From Nothopassalora personata (taxonomy: Eukaryota; Ascomycota; Dothideomycetes; Mycosphaerellales; Mycosphaerellaceae), in NCBI GenBank assembly GCA_033816765.1, contig CM066290.1, positions 2,728,001 through 2,792,000 on the forward strand: a stretch of DNA of 64,000 nt, in the 5' to 3' direction. The translations under genes were made by a program, and so were the position numbers. The notes below the pieces were generated by a model, which ran no database searches, was not told the origin of the DNA, and saw only the letters and a program-made list of their open reading frames with translations. This document shows positions 42,960-54,107 of the stretch, piece after piece. The stretch's first letter is position 1. Every line of letters starts with the position of its first letter.

Positions 42960-43374
42960 CCCGATATGCAGAAGGAGAGAAACATAGCCACGAGCATCTT
43001 AACTACATTTTGCTTGTCGGGCATTAATTGGTCAAGACCTCGGCAATGGCGTTAGCTTCGAGTAGTAGTTCGCATGTTGATGGCCAACCGTTGTCCTTGG
43101 ATTCCTAGGACCCTGACCAATCGATTCATGTGACTACATCAATACAGTCCAAACATGTACGATCACAGTCCTACGTTGTCACATAAGGCTCAAGCACGAT
43201 CAACGCTACCGCCCGAAATTGAAGATCTTTCCAACAAGGAGAGAATGCTCGGTCCTCCACTTCTGACGTTTGACGTCACTCACTCGTTTCGCCCTTGCAC
43301 AACGCTGTACTCCTCAACTCCACTCGGACTGATCAAAATGCTCCCATAAACGAAGCACGTCACACAACATCACC
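42960..43374. promoter_or_regulatory. Divergent promoter region, carrier / deaminase-fold gene
   Basis: The 415 nt between two divergent start codons must hold both promoters; no specific site was picked. Confidence 0.4.
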
Positions 43375-44031
43375 ATGACATTCGACTCGCTCAACCACAA
43401 GCACTACCTCCAACTTGCCCTTGACGAAGCCAACAAGAGCCCGCCCAAGCCAACCAATTTCTGCGTGGGTGCGGCTCTCGTGTCTCCTTCGCGTGATTCC
43501 AGAGTGCTGGTCACTGGACATACGCTCGAATGTCCCGGAAATACCCACGCCGAGCAGTCATGCTTCATCAAGTATGCACAGGCCAATGGCTGCAACGAAG
43601 ACAGCCTTGGCGATGTCTTGCCCAGGGACACAATTCTGTATACCACCATGGAGCCCTGCAATAAGAGGAGCCAGGGCAACGCGCCTTGTGTCGACCGGAT
43701 ATTGAGTCTCAAGCGGAATGACGGTACCCAAGCCATTAAGACCGTCGTCGTTGGTGTCAGTGAGCCAGAGACGTTCGTTGGTGTCAATGAGGGAAAGAAG
43801 AAATTGCAGGACGCGGGCATATCCGTAGTGCACATTCCTGGATTAGAGGAGGAGATATTGGCGACAGCCACGGCAGGTCACACAGATGCAAAAGAGGCAG
43901 AAGATCACAAGAGGGCCGAGAGCAAGGAGAATGCTGCCAGTGGTGTTGTTGGCATGAATTGGAACCTGTCTAAAGTGCCCAGCAATGTCTCGAAGAGCAA
44001 GTGGGGCTCCGGGGCAACATACACGGAATGA
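43375..44031 (+). CDS. Cytidine-deaminase-fold protein (DRAP/dCMP deaminase-like)
   Basis: Zinc-dependent nucleotide or riboflavin-precursor deaminase fold, 218 aa, one exon, start MTFDSLNHKHYLQLALDEAN. Zinc site: TLECPGNTHAEQSCF gives His and the catalytic Glu (HAE), and TMEPCNKRSQGNAPCVDRIL gives the two Cys in PCxxx...PC. The spacing with NKRSQGNAP between the Cys is typical of the RibD/RIB2 deaminase branch (compare the PC..G..PPC pattern). The rest, IKTVVVGVSEPETFVGVNEG and LQDAGISVVHIPGLEEEIL, completes the fold. The Lys/Glu-rich tail ends in SKWGSGATYTE. It lacks a pseudouridine synthase part, so it is not full RIB2. Convergent with the next gene, 92 nt apart. Confidence 0.85.
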   Translation: MTFDSLNHKHYLQLALDEANKSPPKPTNFCVGAALVSPSRDSRVLVTGHTLECPGNTHAEQSCFIKYAQANGCNEDSLGDVLPRDTILYTTMEPCNKRSQGNAPCVDRILSLKRNDGTQAIKTVVVGVSEPETFVGVNEGKKKLQDAGISVVHIPGLEEEILATATAGHTDAKEAEDHKRAESKENAASGVVGMNWNLSKVPSNVSKSKWGSGATYTE

Positions 44032-44123
44032 AGAATTTTGAGCGCAGATGGTGATCCCGAATACCACTGCAGGGCACTCTTATGACACAGACTATATGAA
44101 TGCGATATTGACAGCCAGAGCGA

Positions 44124-44981
44124 TCACTGGTTGCCCCGCTTCGCATCTTCCTCCGCATTCTTAGGCACGCCAACCATGACAGGAACAGTATTGGCGTTGA
44201 CACGCTGGAAGAACTGGATGAGGACAGGTCAGCCAATGCCGCAACCATCGAACTGTTCTGTCGTGCCAGCCAAATAGAGGGAGCAGCATCTCACCCTCCA
44301 ACTGGAAGTCTCCCAAGTCAAGCTCCACATCCAGACTACCCACCCCTCCGTATACCTCAACCACCAAAAAGGACTCAGCAACTGCAAGGGCGAACTCACC
44401 TGAGCGATCGAGCTTTCAGGCAACGTGCCATTCCACTTGTCCTCCACCTTCGAGATCTTGTCCCCATCCTGATGGATCAGGACTTTGCTCGCTATGGTCT
44501 GCTCCTTGCCGATACCCTTGACAACATATCGTGTCTGCAAATCCATCTCAATCGGATTGCCATTAGACTTGACCTCGTGTGACAGCCTCTCAATCTCAGA
44601 AAAGGCAGTCTGCAAACCATACCATTGTGCCTCGTATTGCTTGCGACCTTTGGCGATGGTCAAAGGGTCGATGAACTCTCCCTCATCTTGCCACAGCTGG
44701 AGCTTGGCCAGAGATGGTCGGCCAGCGAAAAGATCTAGGACGCTTCCAACGAGCGTCTGTTGGCGCTCGGATAGTTCTACGCCAGGAGCGGTCTTGATGT
44801 TGGTGTTCTCAATCTTGAGCTCGCCTTGGTCGGAAGACATGGTGCGGTGGACGGGTCTGTTGGAACAGGTGAAGCCGGGGGCTGCGCCTTTGTTAAGATT
44901 GAGGGATCTGCTTTGACGGGCGAGCTGCGCAGAGAATGAACGCATTGAGGTGGGTGACTCGTTGCAGACACAGCTGAACAT
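44124..44981 (-). CDS. SnoaL/NTF2-like protein with possible mitochondrial leader
   Basis: Exons 44981-44400 and 44213-44124, with a 186-nt intron, the longest in the window, give 223 aa from the first Met. MRSFSAQLARQSRSLNLNKG (start at 44945) would be a good mitochondrial presequence, and MSSDQGELKIENTN (44840) is a third possible start. The body reads SERQQTLVGSVLDLFAGRPS, WQDEGEFIDPLTIAKGRKQY, EAQWYGLQTAFSEIERLSHE and KVLIHQDGDKISKVEDKWNG, a cone-like NTF2 fold pattern seen in conserved fungal proteins of unknown function. Exon 2 adds FFQRVNANTVPVMVGVPKNA and ends AKRGNQ. If the intron is not spliced, the frame runs on to 44229 with unrelated sequence. No catalytic residues can be named. 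Confidence 0.75.
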
Positions 44982-45423
44982 ATTTATGGTATCGTACGTA
45001 CACAGTACAGCACATGGTCGAAGTCCATGACGTAGCTTCTGATGCGAGCTTGACGCGACACGCCTTCATCCCGAACTCTATATTTGAACTCCGACGACCG
45101 ACGACTTCGCATTGAGCAGACGTGACAAAGGCCATTGCGGGAGCGCTGGTCCATCCGACGATAGAGACCTGGTCATGAGCTGACGTGCTGTACACATCAA
45201 CCACGAGCTACACGCGACGCGCAGCTACCTTGCCGCGCGGCCTTGGCAAGTCCATGTTAAAGGGCCCATACAGAAGACGTATTGAGAGGAGTATCAAGGC
45301 TCCGCTACCTGGGCAAAGCCAGACCATGTTGCCTCGAAATCCGTCTGTATACTCTGAGCTTGCGGCATCGGTTATGCGAAGGCTTTGCGCAGACTGCCAA
45401 AAAATCATAACCACGTAGGCCGT
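44982..45423. other. Intergenic, nothing recognised
   Basis: About 440 nt between the SnoaL-like gene and the ferric-reductase relic; degraded N-terminal reductase sequence may begin here but no motif could be fixed. Confidence 0.5.
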
Positions 45424-46603
45424 TGCGATGTGGCATACTTGTACACGATCCCACCACGCCGGGAGAGCATTATCCTGGGGCTGTACATTATCATGAATTG
45501 TGTCATGTGATTTCCAGGCTACAACACATCTGTTGGCAACCAATAGTATGAGCTCCTGATCCTGAGACATGCATCGATGCTGACTTGCGATGCTACAGCT
45601 ACACCGCCAACAAGCTGCAGCTTGCGCGATACATCGCTGACCGCACCGGCTTCCTGTCAATCGCCCAACTCCCGATGGTCTGGGTGTTGGCAGCTCGTAA
45701 CGATCCATTCATGTGGCTGACTGGCTGGTCTTTCGCAAAGTACAACAGATTCCACCGCTGGATCGCCAGGATCTCAATTGTCCACGGCATTGTCCACTCC
45801 ATCGCGTACACCATGTTTGACCTTTACTCTGACCCTACTGGCAGTGCGACAACCTATAAAGCCAGCTCGAAGGAACAGTACTGGTATTGTGGTGGTATCG
45901 CGACTGTGGTCATGTCACTCATGCCCGTTGCCTCTGCATACTACTCCCGCAAGCGTTACTACGACCTCTTCCTGATGTTCCATATCGGCATGTCCTTGGT
46001 GTCCTTCGTCACACTCTGGTACCATGTTCGCATCTTCGGCGGCGAATTCAACTACTACCTCTATCCCTGCATTGCCAGCTGGGGTCTTGACCGCATCCTG
46101 CGTGTTGGGCGTACGGTCTTCGTCTCGGTGATGCCTCGTCTGACCAAGGGTATGCGTGCCACTGTCACATACCACCGTACCACTGAGATGGTCCGCATTG
46201 ATCTGACTGACTTCTTCCCGGATGAGAAGGTAGTGCCAGGGCTATACTACTACCTTTACATGCCAAACAGTTTACGTGGTTACGAGAGTCATCCTTTCAC
46301 GCTCTGCTCTTGGCACCGGATTGCAGGGCCTCTTTCCTGGAAGTCTACCTCACCGGCGCAGCTGAAGAAGAGGCGCAGCAGGATCTTGCGAAGCTTACTC
46401 CTCAGCCGCATTATGCTATCAAGTATGGACGGCCTGATTTGCAGGAGGTCATATGAGAGTATAGACAGCGAGCCACGAGGAGTTTGGCGGTTGTTACTTG
46501 TGGTACGCCGCAGTTTGCTGATGATTGTCGGCAAGCTGTGGCGAGGGTTCTGGGAGAGGAGGGTGTGGATGTCGGTTATTATAATGAGACTTTGGTTTGG
46601 TAG
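45424..46603 (+). pseudogene. Ferric reductase (FRE/NOX family) with deleted FAD/NAD core
   Basis: Plasma-membrane haem ferric reductase remnant. A first membrane segment reads YLYTIPPRRESIILGLYIIM then NCVM, stop TGA, FPGYNTSVGNQ. After a likely intron (about 45,548-45,596), the frame is open: YTANKLQLARYIADRTGFLS, NRFHRWIARISIVHGIVHSI, FHIGMSLVSFVTLWYHVRIF and PGLYYYLYMPNSLRGYESHP, then FTLCSWHR. This covers the haem core with its paired His. Directly afterwards another frame gives FLEVYLTGAAEEEAQQDLAK, YGRPDLQEVI, a TGA, then LAVVTCGTPQFADDCRQAVA and the terminal VGYYNETLVW at 46603. Roughly 150-200 residues of FAD- and NAD-binding domain are absent between them. It lies just left of the repeat block. 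Confidence 0.78.
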
Positions 46604-46917
46604 AGTATAGGTATCTAGGTATGATGAGATCTGTCCGTGATGATGATTACTTCGAGGGCAGAAGGTTTATCTATTGACACATCTCCCATCGGCGACGAAG
46701 TGGTACGTTGAGCTCCCTAATCGCTTCCACGATTCACTGGGTGGTACTCCCGTCCTGCGGCGTCCTGTTCGGGGAGGGTCAGCACTGTGGCTTCGCGTGT
46801 CAGTCTCCTTCGGCTTCGTGGAGTAATCCGCAGGCGGCGCGAGTCGGTCCTCGCTGGAGGTTGCCGGCCTGGTGGACGCCTTTACCGAGCTGAGATGTAC
46901 CGGCTCAGGCGGCGCGA
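46604..46917. other. Junction between genes and repeat block
   Basis: About 310 nt with ordinary CA/TG content and a fairly GC-rich right half, ending abruptly where CpA-depleted sequence begins near 46,918. No gene recognised. Confidence 0.6.
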
Positions 46918-48850
46918 TGTAGGTATTATCTCTTAGTTGTTTAGGACTAAGTAGTATCTAATTACTTTCTATTCTCGTAAGATAGTACCTACTAAGTATA
47001 ATTATAAGACCTATAACTAGGAACTACTAGTAGTAGTAGAGGTATTTAAGTATTAGCGACTATACCTCGAAGGCGTATCGTATACGGTTTAGGTACTAGT
47101 CGACTATACAAATCTATAGGGTTTTATAATAGTAAAGTAGCTAAATAGGAGGTAAGCTCGATAGGCGACGTTTCTATAATCTTTCGACTTCGTAGTAGAG
47201 TATAGGCCGGGGAAGAGTAACTTAGCCGATACGCTATTATAATATAGTAACTACGTACGCGTAGCGTAGTAGACGTCGAACTTACTCCTTATACTATAAA
47301 GTAAGCTATCTTTCTAGAAGGAATCCCTATTAAGAGAGGACGAGCCTATAGTAAGGTATATAACTACTACCTACGAGAAAATATAGAATAAAGCAACGAT
47401 AATAGTAGTAGGAGCCTACGAGCCGTAGGGGACCCGATTGCTACTAGTAAGAGTATACGCTATAATAATATAAGGCGGCCTAGGTAAACTACTTATACTA
47501 CTAATAAAAATCGTATAAGGGAGAGACGATAGGTACGTCGTATACTTATCGTAGGCGCCTAGCGAAGGGGACGCTAAGGACTAGTATATAAAAGACGGGT
47601 TAGTCTATCGTAGAAACGCGATTATAGTACCCGAAGATTATATAGTAAGAGTATAGCTACTCTATATATATTATAACGACCTACTAGTAAAGTACTTTAG
47701 TAAGGTAAAGACTAAAGAGCTACTACGACGTTATTACTAGTAGGAATTACTTAGTAAGGATATAAGGGAGTATATTATAAACTATAGGGCGTATTAGACC
47801 TCGAAGGCGAGGCGCTATTAACCCTACGGCGAGCTATAGCTACTACCTAGGCTAGACGGTCTATAGTAAGAAATTACTATAGATTTTATTATGGACCTAC
47901 CGCTAAGTAAGCGAGGAGAATATATATATATATAATACGATCCTAGTAATTATTAACTACTACTCTAAAATAAACTTATATATTTCTACGACTAAGATAT
48001 ATATAGCCGCGGAGCTTACGAGGATCTTACGAGACGAAGTTGTACGGTATTATAGTATCTTAGCGGATATAGTAAGTAACTACGGGTTAGTATTTACGAG
48101 TAAATTCTAAAGTAACTTCTACTTCGAGGCGTAGGTAAAGCGTAAGCTATCTATAGCTTTTTACCCTTAGACTAATAGTTAGACTAAGAGGGTAAACTAA
48201 ACCTTAGAATAGTACCTTTATTATTACTATAGCGAGAACTAGATAGAGTAGGCTAAGTAGCTAGCTATTACTAAATTTGTATATAATAATAGCGTCTACC
48301 CTACGCTACGTATAAGCCTATTTAAGATAGCGTATAGTTAGAGACCTAAGATTACCCTAATACCTATAGAATCTCGGAGCGAGATCCGGGAAGGGGAGGT
48401 ACTAGTAGCGGTAGACTTAGTTAACCGTATACGAGAAATACGCGCTACGCTTACGAAGCATTAGGAGATTATAGTAGCTAACTAGACTCGCTACTATAAT
48501 AAGACTAATAAGGCTAAGAGCTATCGCGTAGGCAATATAGTCTTATTATCTACGAAGAACCTAAGGTTAGTATTACCGAAGAAGAAGATAGGTCCGAAGT
48601 TTATTAGACCGTACCGTATTATCGACGCTATCGGTTCGTAGGCGTACCGCCTAGTACTACTAGCCGACTTAAGAATTTATAATATATTCTATATATCCCT
48701 CCTCGAGCCGTACGTAGGTAGCGAGAAGGATAGAGGTACTATACCCCTCGCTAATAAGGACGGGAAATATAAAGTAGAGGTAGTACTAGTGTTACGGGTT
48801 AGATTAAGCTAATGCTTAGCGACTAATTAGAGCCTCTATAGTTAAGTAGA
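46918..48850 (+). mobile_element. RIP-mutated Ty3/Gypsy remnant, integrase region
   Basis: CA and TG are almost absent. Reading through stops on the + strand, the pieces are a zinc-finger-side block (KTKELLRRYY, then ELLSKDIREYIINYRA), the core start TIDFIMDLPLSKRGE, ILVIIN-YSKINLYIST, DIVS-G-VFTSKF, HPQTD-like FYP-TNSQT, and C-terminal RYYNKTNKAKSYRVGNIVLL then GPKFI-PYRIIDAIGS-AYRL. This order (HHCC, DDE, GPF/Y module) is Ty3/Gypsy integrase. No RT lies to its left, so only the 3' half is present. Whether an LTR of its own follows, near 48,850, is not clear. Borders are approximate. Confidence 0.75.
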
Positions 48851-51800
48851 CGTGACTACGGCTAGAAAGATATAGCTACTACGGAGTAATCAATTGCTCT
48901 ATATAATCTATAAGTAGATTAAACGGATTAGAATAGAGCACGATAACAATTAATCCGTTGCTCTATATAATCTATAGAGTAGATTAATAGATTAGGACAG
49001 ATTAAAAGATAATCTCCTTTGTATTTAGGAAACGCTAAGAAACCCTTATAGCTTCGAGGCGTTTAACTTACTATTTAATCTTACTGTTTAGAATATAACA
49101 TTACCTAACCGCTACCTCGCTACTACTTTATACTGCTCTTCCTCTTACTCCTACTCGACGAGAACAAATCTCAATCGAACGAAGGTTACCTAACTTATTA
49201 GTTAACTTAGTAAGATTATAGGTTTAACTAAACCTAACAGCTTTAAACGCCCTCTTGAATAGGAGATCGATAGAGTACTAGGGGAACACCCGCCCTTAGT
49301 AAAGTAGATAGAGGTACCCGACTACGGACCGCGAACGATACTATTAATGCCTTAGATACTTACGTAGGCAATAAATCCCTTAAGATTAGTGAGCTAGAGA
49401 TCTACTATAGCGATTAAGACAAGTTCGACACTTAGGTTACTTAGATAGATACGTACTTCTTGTTTAACTCTATAGCTAAGAACCTTAAGCCTATCTTCGC
49501 TACTACCTTCTTAAGAGGGCGAGTATAGTATTAGGTTAAACCCTTCCTAAGGACCTACTTAGCCAGTAACGGCGCCGATAACGCTAATAGGATCTTCACG
49601 TCTTATAACTATCTTAAGAGTGCTATAAAGAGCGTCTTTAGAATCTCTAACGAGGTTACTACTACCGTTTATATTATATAACACTTAACTTAGAAGACGT
49701 CTACCGCCGAGTATAATACTAAATTCTAGGAATACGCTTAACTTACCAATTAGGACGATAAGGCCTTATAAGTTATATACCGACGTAGCTTAAAGGAGAA
49801 CGTTAAGGACGAGTTAATACGGAATAGTCGAAGAATCGATAACTTAGGCAACCTTATTAAAGTTACGATTAATCTTAACGACAAGCTCTACGAGAGAGTT
49901 ATAGAACGACGATACGACTCTAAAGTATCCGGAAAGGCCGGATTTACACTAGGCTACGACAATTGTAATAGGGACTATAATAACCTTAATAACAATAAGC
50001 CTAGCTATAAGCTATACTATAGACTATAGCCTATAGAACTTAACGTTACCGAGAAAGGTCGTAAGATCGGAAGTAAGAATAGGGGTAAGAAAGGGCCTAA
50101 GAGTTCAAAAGGAAGCTTTACTTACTATAACTATAGTAGGAAAGGCTATATAGTAAGGGACTACTACGGTAAGAAAAATATAGTACGCCGTAAGCAGTTT
50201 AATATAATACAACGAGGAACTAGTAAACTCGAGAGCAGTGTTAGACTACTAGGAGGTACCGACTATACTCGAGGAGTAGAGGGGAGAGTTAGTAACGGAA
50301 GTAATATACCTCTCCTAGACCCTTTATAAGGACGAGGAGGATACTACGGGTAACTAATAGAAATTACGCTATTTAGGTTATAGAACCGACTATAATAGTT
50401 CGAAAGAACATACTAATTTAATATAATCTAAATAAGGGTTACCTCGGGAAGTTACAGGACGACCGAAAATATAGAAATCGAGACGGTCGAATAAGTAAAA
50501 CGAGAGATCCTAGAGAAGCTAGAATAAGACCTCTCGGACATTGAGACAAACGAGGTACTTACGAATAACCCCTAGGAACGCCTCTCGTTATTACGAGACT
50601 AACTTTAAAAGGTAACTAAAGGGGTTAGTAAGTTACTACTAGCAATAAAAAACAAAGTACTAAAACACTTCCTCTAGATTACCTATAGGGAACTCGCCTC
50701 TAGATGTATATATATTATAGTATAACTCGATAAGCTCGAAGAATTCTACTAACAGGGAAAACGAGAACTTAGCATAATAGTAAGAAGAGTCGACTACGAG
50801 ATCGAACGAGATGCTTGAAATAGTTACGGAGCCCTTTATTAGCGTTTCTATTACTAAGACTCGTGCTAAACCTACTACTCCGCTAAGGAAGGCGTAGGGT
50901 ATTTTCTATAGTAACTACGAGGAATCCTAGGAGCGACATATAGGTAGAATGCTACGCTCTAAGGAGTAGATATTAATAAATCCTACTTTAATAGCGATAG
51001 AAGCGATAAAGAGAACTAGGACCTAGGATAGAATAGATCGTAGTTACCGGAACTATAGGAGGAAAGTCTAGAAACTACCGGGCTAGTTACTATCGAAGAA
51101 AACTAGGATCTAGAGGAATTAAGCGAAGAGGATTCCTCTAAAGGAGAAGAGAGCGACACTAACGACGATAATAAACAACTAATCTTTACGATTAATGCAC
51201 CTAAGAAACTATATAACATAATCGTATACCTATAAAGAAGGCACGAAGAATTCCTACCTAAAATAGGCGGACGACGAATACTACACTCCATTAAGTTCGA
51301 TAAAATACTCGACACCCTACGAGGCATAGCCTAGGGATACCTACTTATAGAGACGACCGAAAACCTAGTAACCGCTATTATAGAACGACTACCAATAGGA
51401 AGCCGAATAATAGGTACCGGATACTTTACGCCGTTAGGAACATTTATATCGAATAAATTACGTAACGTAGTATAATACGTACGCGTACTCTACTTAGAAA
51501 CGTAGAAGATCTAGGAACGTTACCGAAGACAGGTATAGACATAGAAAGGCTCGCGTTAGGTTTAAGCGGAGGCCTCGAGATATAAAGTACGACGTTCTAT
51601 ATACGAATAGGAAAAAGGATTAACTCCTTAGGAATAAGCGACTAAAAGGAGTTATATAACATATAATAAGCTTAAGTATTAATAGTAGTCTTCTAAATAA
51701 TAGTAATCGTTAATAGTTATAGGACTAGGGTTATAATTAACTCCGGAGCGAGCGGGAATTTTACCTCCGAAGCATTTATTAGGACTGAAGGGATCGTAAC

Positions 51801-53505
51801 CTAATATAAGAACGAAGGGTATAAATTAATCGCGGTAGACGGATTATCCTTACCTAGAGTAGAACGAGAGACGATACCGTTACTACTAGCTATCTAACGG
51901 TACTATAAGGGAATTGTCTTAGATATTACTAACATAGCTAGTTATAAGATCGTACTAGGCATACCTTAGTTAAGAAAGCACAATCTAGCTATTAACTAGA
52001 GAAGGGGAGTACTTATATTCGAGTAATGCAACTACGTTATCGACATTAATCCTACGTAGCGGTAGCGTTCGCTAGTAGATAAGGTAAAGAGATAGCTTAA
52101 CTAAATAGAGCTTACGCCGACTAGAAGGATAGAAGAACTACCTTTAACCGGGATAGATACTAGCGTAGGGCCGCCGGGTTATAAAGTTACTAGTAGTAAT
52201 AGACTTAACGTACTATCGAAGGATACTAACATTTTGGAGTTAACTATCCCTAAGGAGTACCTTAAGTAGAAGAGACTCTTTAAAGAGGAAAAGGGTAGAG
52301 ACGCCTTACCTAAGTACTAACTATAGGATTATAAGATAAACATTTAGCTACGGAAAGAGCCTCTATAGAGACCCCTATATCTAATGTCCGAAAAAGAGCT
52401 AACAACCCTACGAGAATAGCTAAAGGAGAACCTAGCGAAAGGACGAATACGAAAATTGACCTTAAGCGTAGCATCTCTATATATGTTTATTCTAAAGGCA
52501 AACGGGAAACTACGACTCGTATAAGACTACCGAAAGTTAAACGAGATTACTATTAAGAACCGATATCTACTACTAAACATCGAAGAAGTATAGGATAGAT
52601 TAACCGGATTAGACTAGTATACGAAGATCGATTTATAAGATGCCTTCTACACTATCCGTATAGCGGAAGGAGAAGAATAGAAAACCGCATTTAGGACTCG
52701 ATACGGACTATACGAGTTCTTAGTTATGTCTTTTAGATTAACTAATGCACTAGCCGTATTCTAAGACCTAATTAACGAGACACTAAGAGACTAAATAGAC
52801 GTATGTGTTATTACCTATGTTAACGATATCCTTATCTATACGAAAGGGATACTCTAGTAGTATACACGATAGGTCTAGGACGTACTCGAGCAACTATCTA
52901 AAATAGGTTTCCGGACGGTACTAAAGAAATGCGAGTTCTATAAGAAAGAAGTTAAATTCTTAGGATTTATTATTAGTACGACTAGAATCTAGATCGACCT
53001 AGCTAAGACATAGTCTATTAGAGAATAGCTAGAGCTAACATGCGTTAAGGACGTATAATTATTCCTTAGCCTCGCTAACTACAACCGGAAAGTTATTAAG
53101 GGCTATTTAAGGACATTAATACCTATAACGATACTTACGAAGAAGGATGTTAAATAGACATAGGGTAGCGTATAACGACTAGCATTCGAACGACTAAAGG
53201 AACAATGCGCCTTCGTACTAACGCTTCGACTATTCGACGGTATAAAAGAAGTCTAAATCAAAACGGACGCATCGGATATAGCTATCGGAGTATGCCTTAC
53301 CTAAGAGCATAATAGGAAACGATACCTAGTAGCCTACTACTTAAGGGAACTATTACCCGCGGAACAAAACTACGACATCTATAATAAGGAAGTTCTCGCT
53401 ATTGTCGCTATAATATAGCACTAGAGAATATATACGGAAGGAGCACCTAGGCTAACGATTCTTTCTAATTATAAGAATCTTACTTACTTTACTACGACTA
53501 AATAG
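48850..53505 (+). mobile_element. RIP-mutated Ty3/Gypsy element A (LTR, gag, PR, RT, part RNase H)
   Basis: The LTR-like part at about 48,850-49,230 contains AATCTCCTTTGTATTTAGG, shared with the LTR of intact element C. The gag region follows (about 49,240-51,650) with a degraded zinc knuckle near 50,120, then protease and RT (about 51,700-53,300). The RT is colinear with C's: the block around 52,600-52,850 matches the DLRDAFY..YMDDILVY stretch after restoring expected CpA changes mentally, and 53,260-53,290 matches the RNase H DASD. Identity to C is clear in pol but lower in gag, so A is a related family rather than the same copy. It ends at 53505, cut by the LTR of B. A direct repeat (TTGCTCTATATAATCTATA twice, about 48,895 and 48,959) lies in its leader. 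Confidence 0.75.
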
Positions 53506-53949
53506 TGTTACGGAATAATTCCCATAGACCCTAGAATTATAATAAGGAGACGAGCACGTAACTTATCCTACCTAAGCGCTTAGACTTAGGGCAACTAGAC
53601 TACTTATGCTTAGACTAATTAGACTACTTATGCTTAGAATAATTAGACTAATTACCGAGATCTACGAATCTCCTTATATTTAGGAACGCTAAGAATCCCT
53701 TATAGTTTCGATACGTTTAACTTATGTTACTATCTTACTAATTGGAATATACTCTTATCCTAATTATTTATCTTTGCTTAGCTTGCTTTAGCCTCTCTAA
53801 AGAATACCGCTACGTAACTTAACTTATCTCTCTTTTAAGACTAGCCCTAGAACGAGACATAATACTTTAAACGCCCTTAGGATAAGCGCTACTTAAGTAG
53901 CTAGTAGGGGAATACCCGCCCCTAGCGAAGTAGGAAGCATCCGCCGTAC

Positions 53950-54107
53950 GCTACTACGATAGACTACTACGAAGAACGATAAGTCTAATAACGATAACGA
54001 GCCTACTCTAAGGAAGAACGACGTTAAGGCTACTACGATAGACTACTACGAAGGACGATAAGTCTAATAACGATAACGAGCCTACTCTAAGGAAGAACGA
54101 CGTTAAG
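53950..54107 (+). repeat. 79-bp tandem duplication in gag of element B
   Basis: Units 53950-54028 and 54029-54107 differ at one base seen (GAAGAACGAT versus GAAGGACGAT). Element C has a single copy at the same place. As 79 is not a multiple of three, the duplication alone would break gag. Confidence 0.85.
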
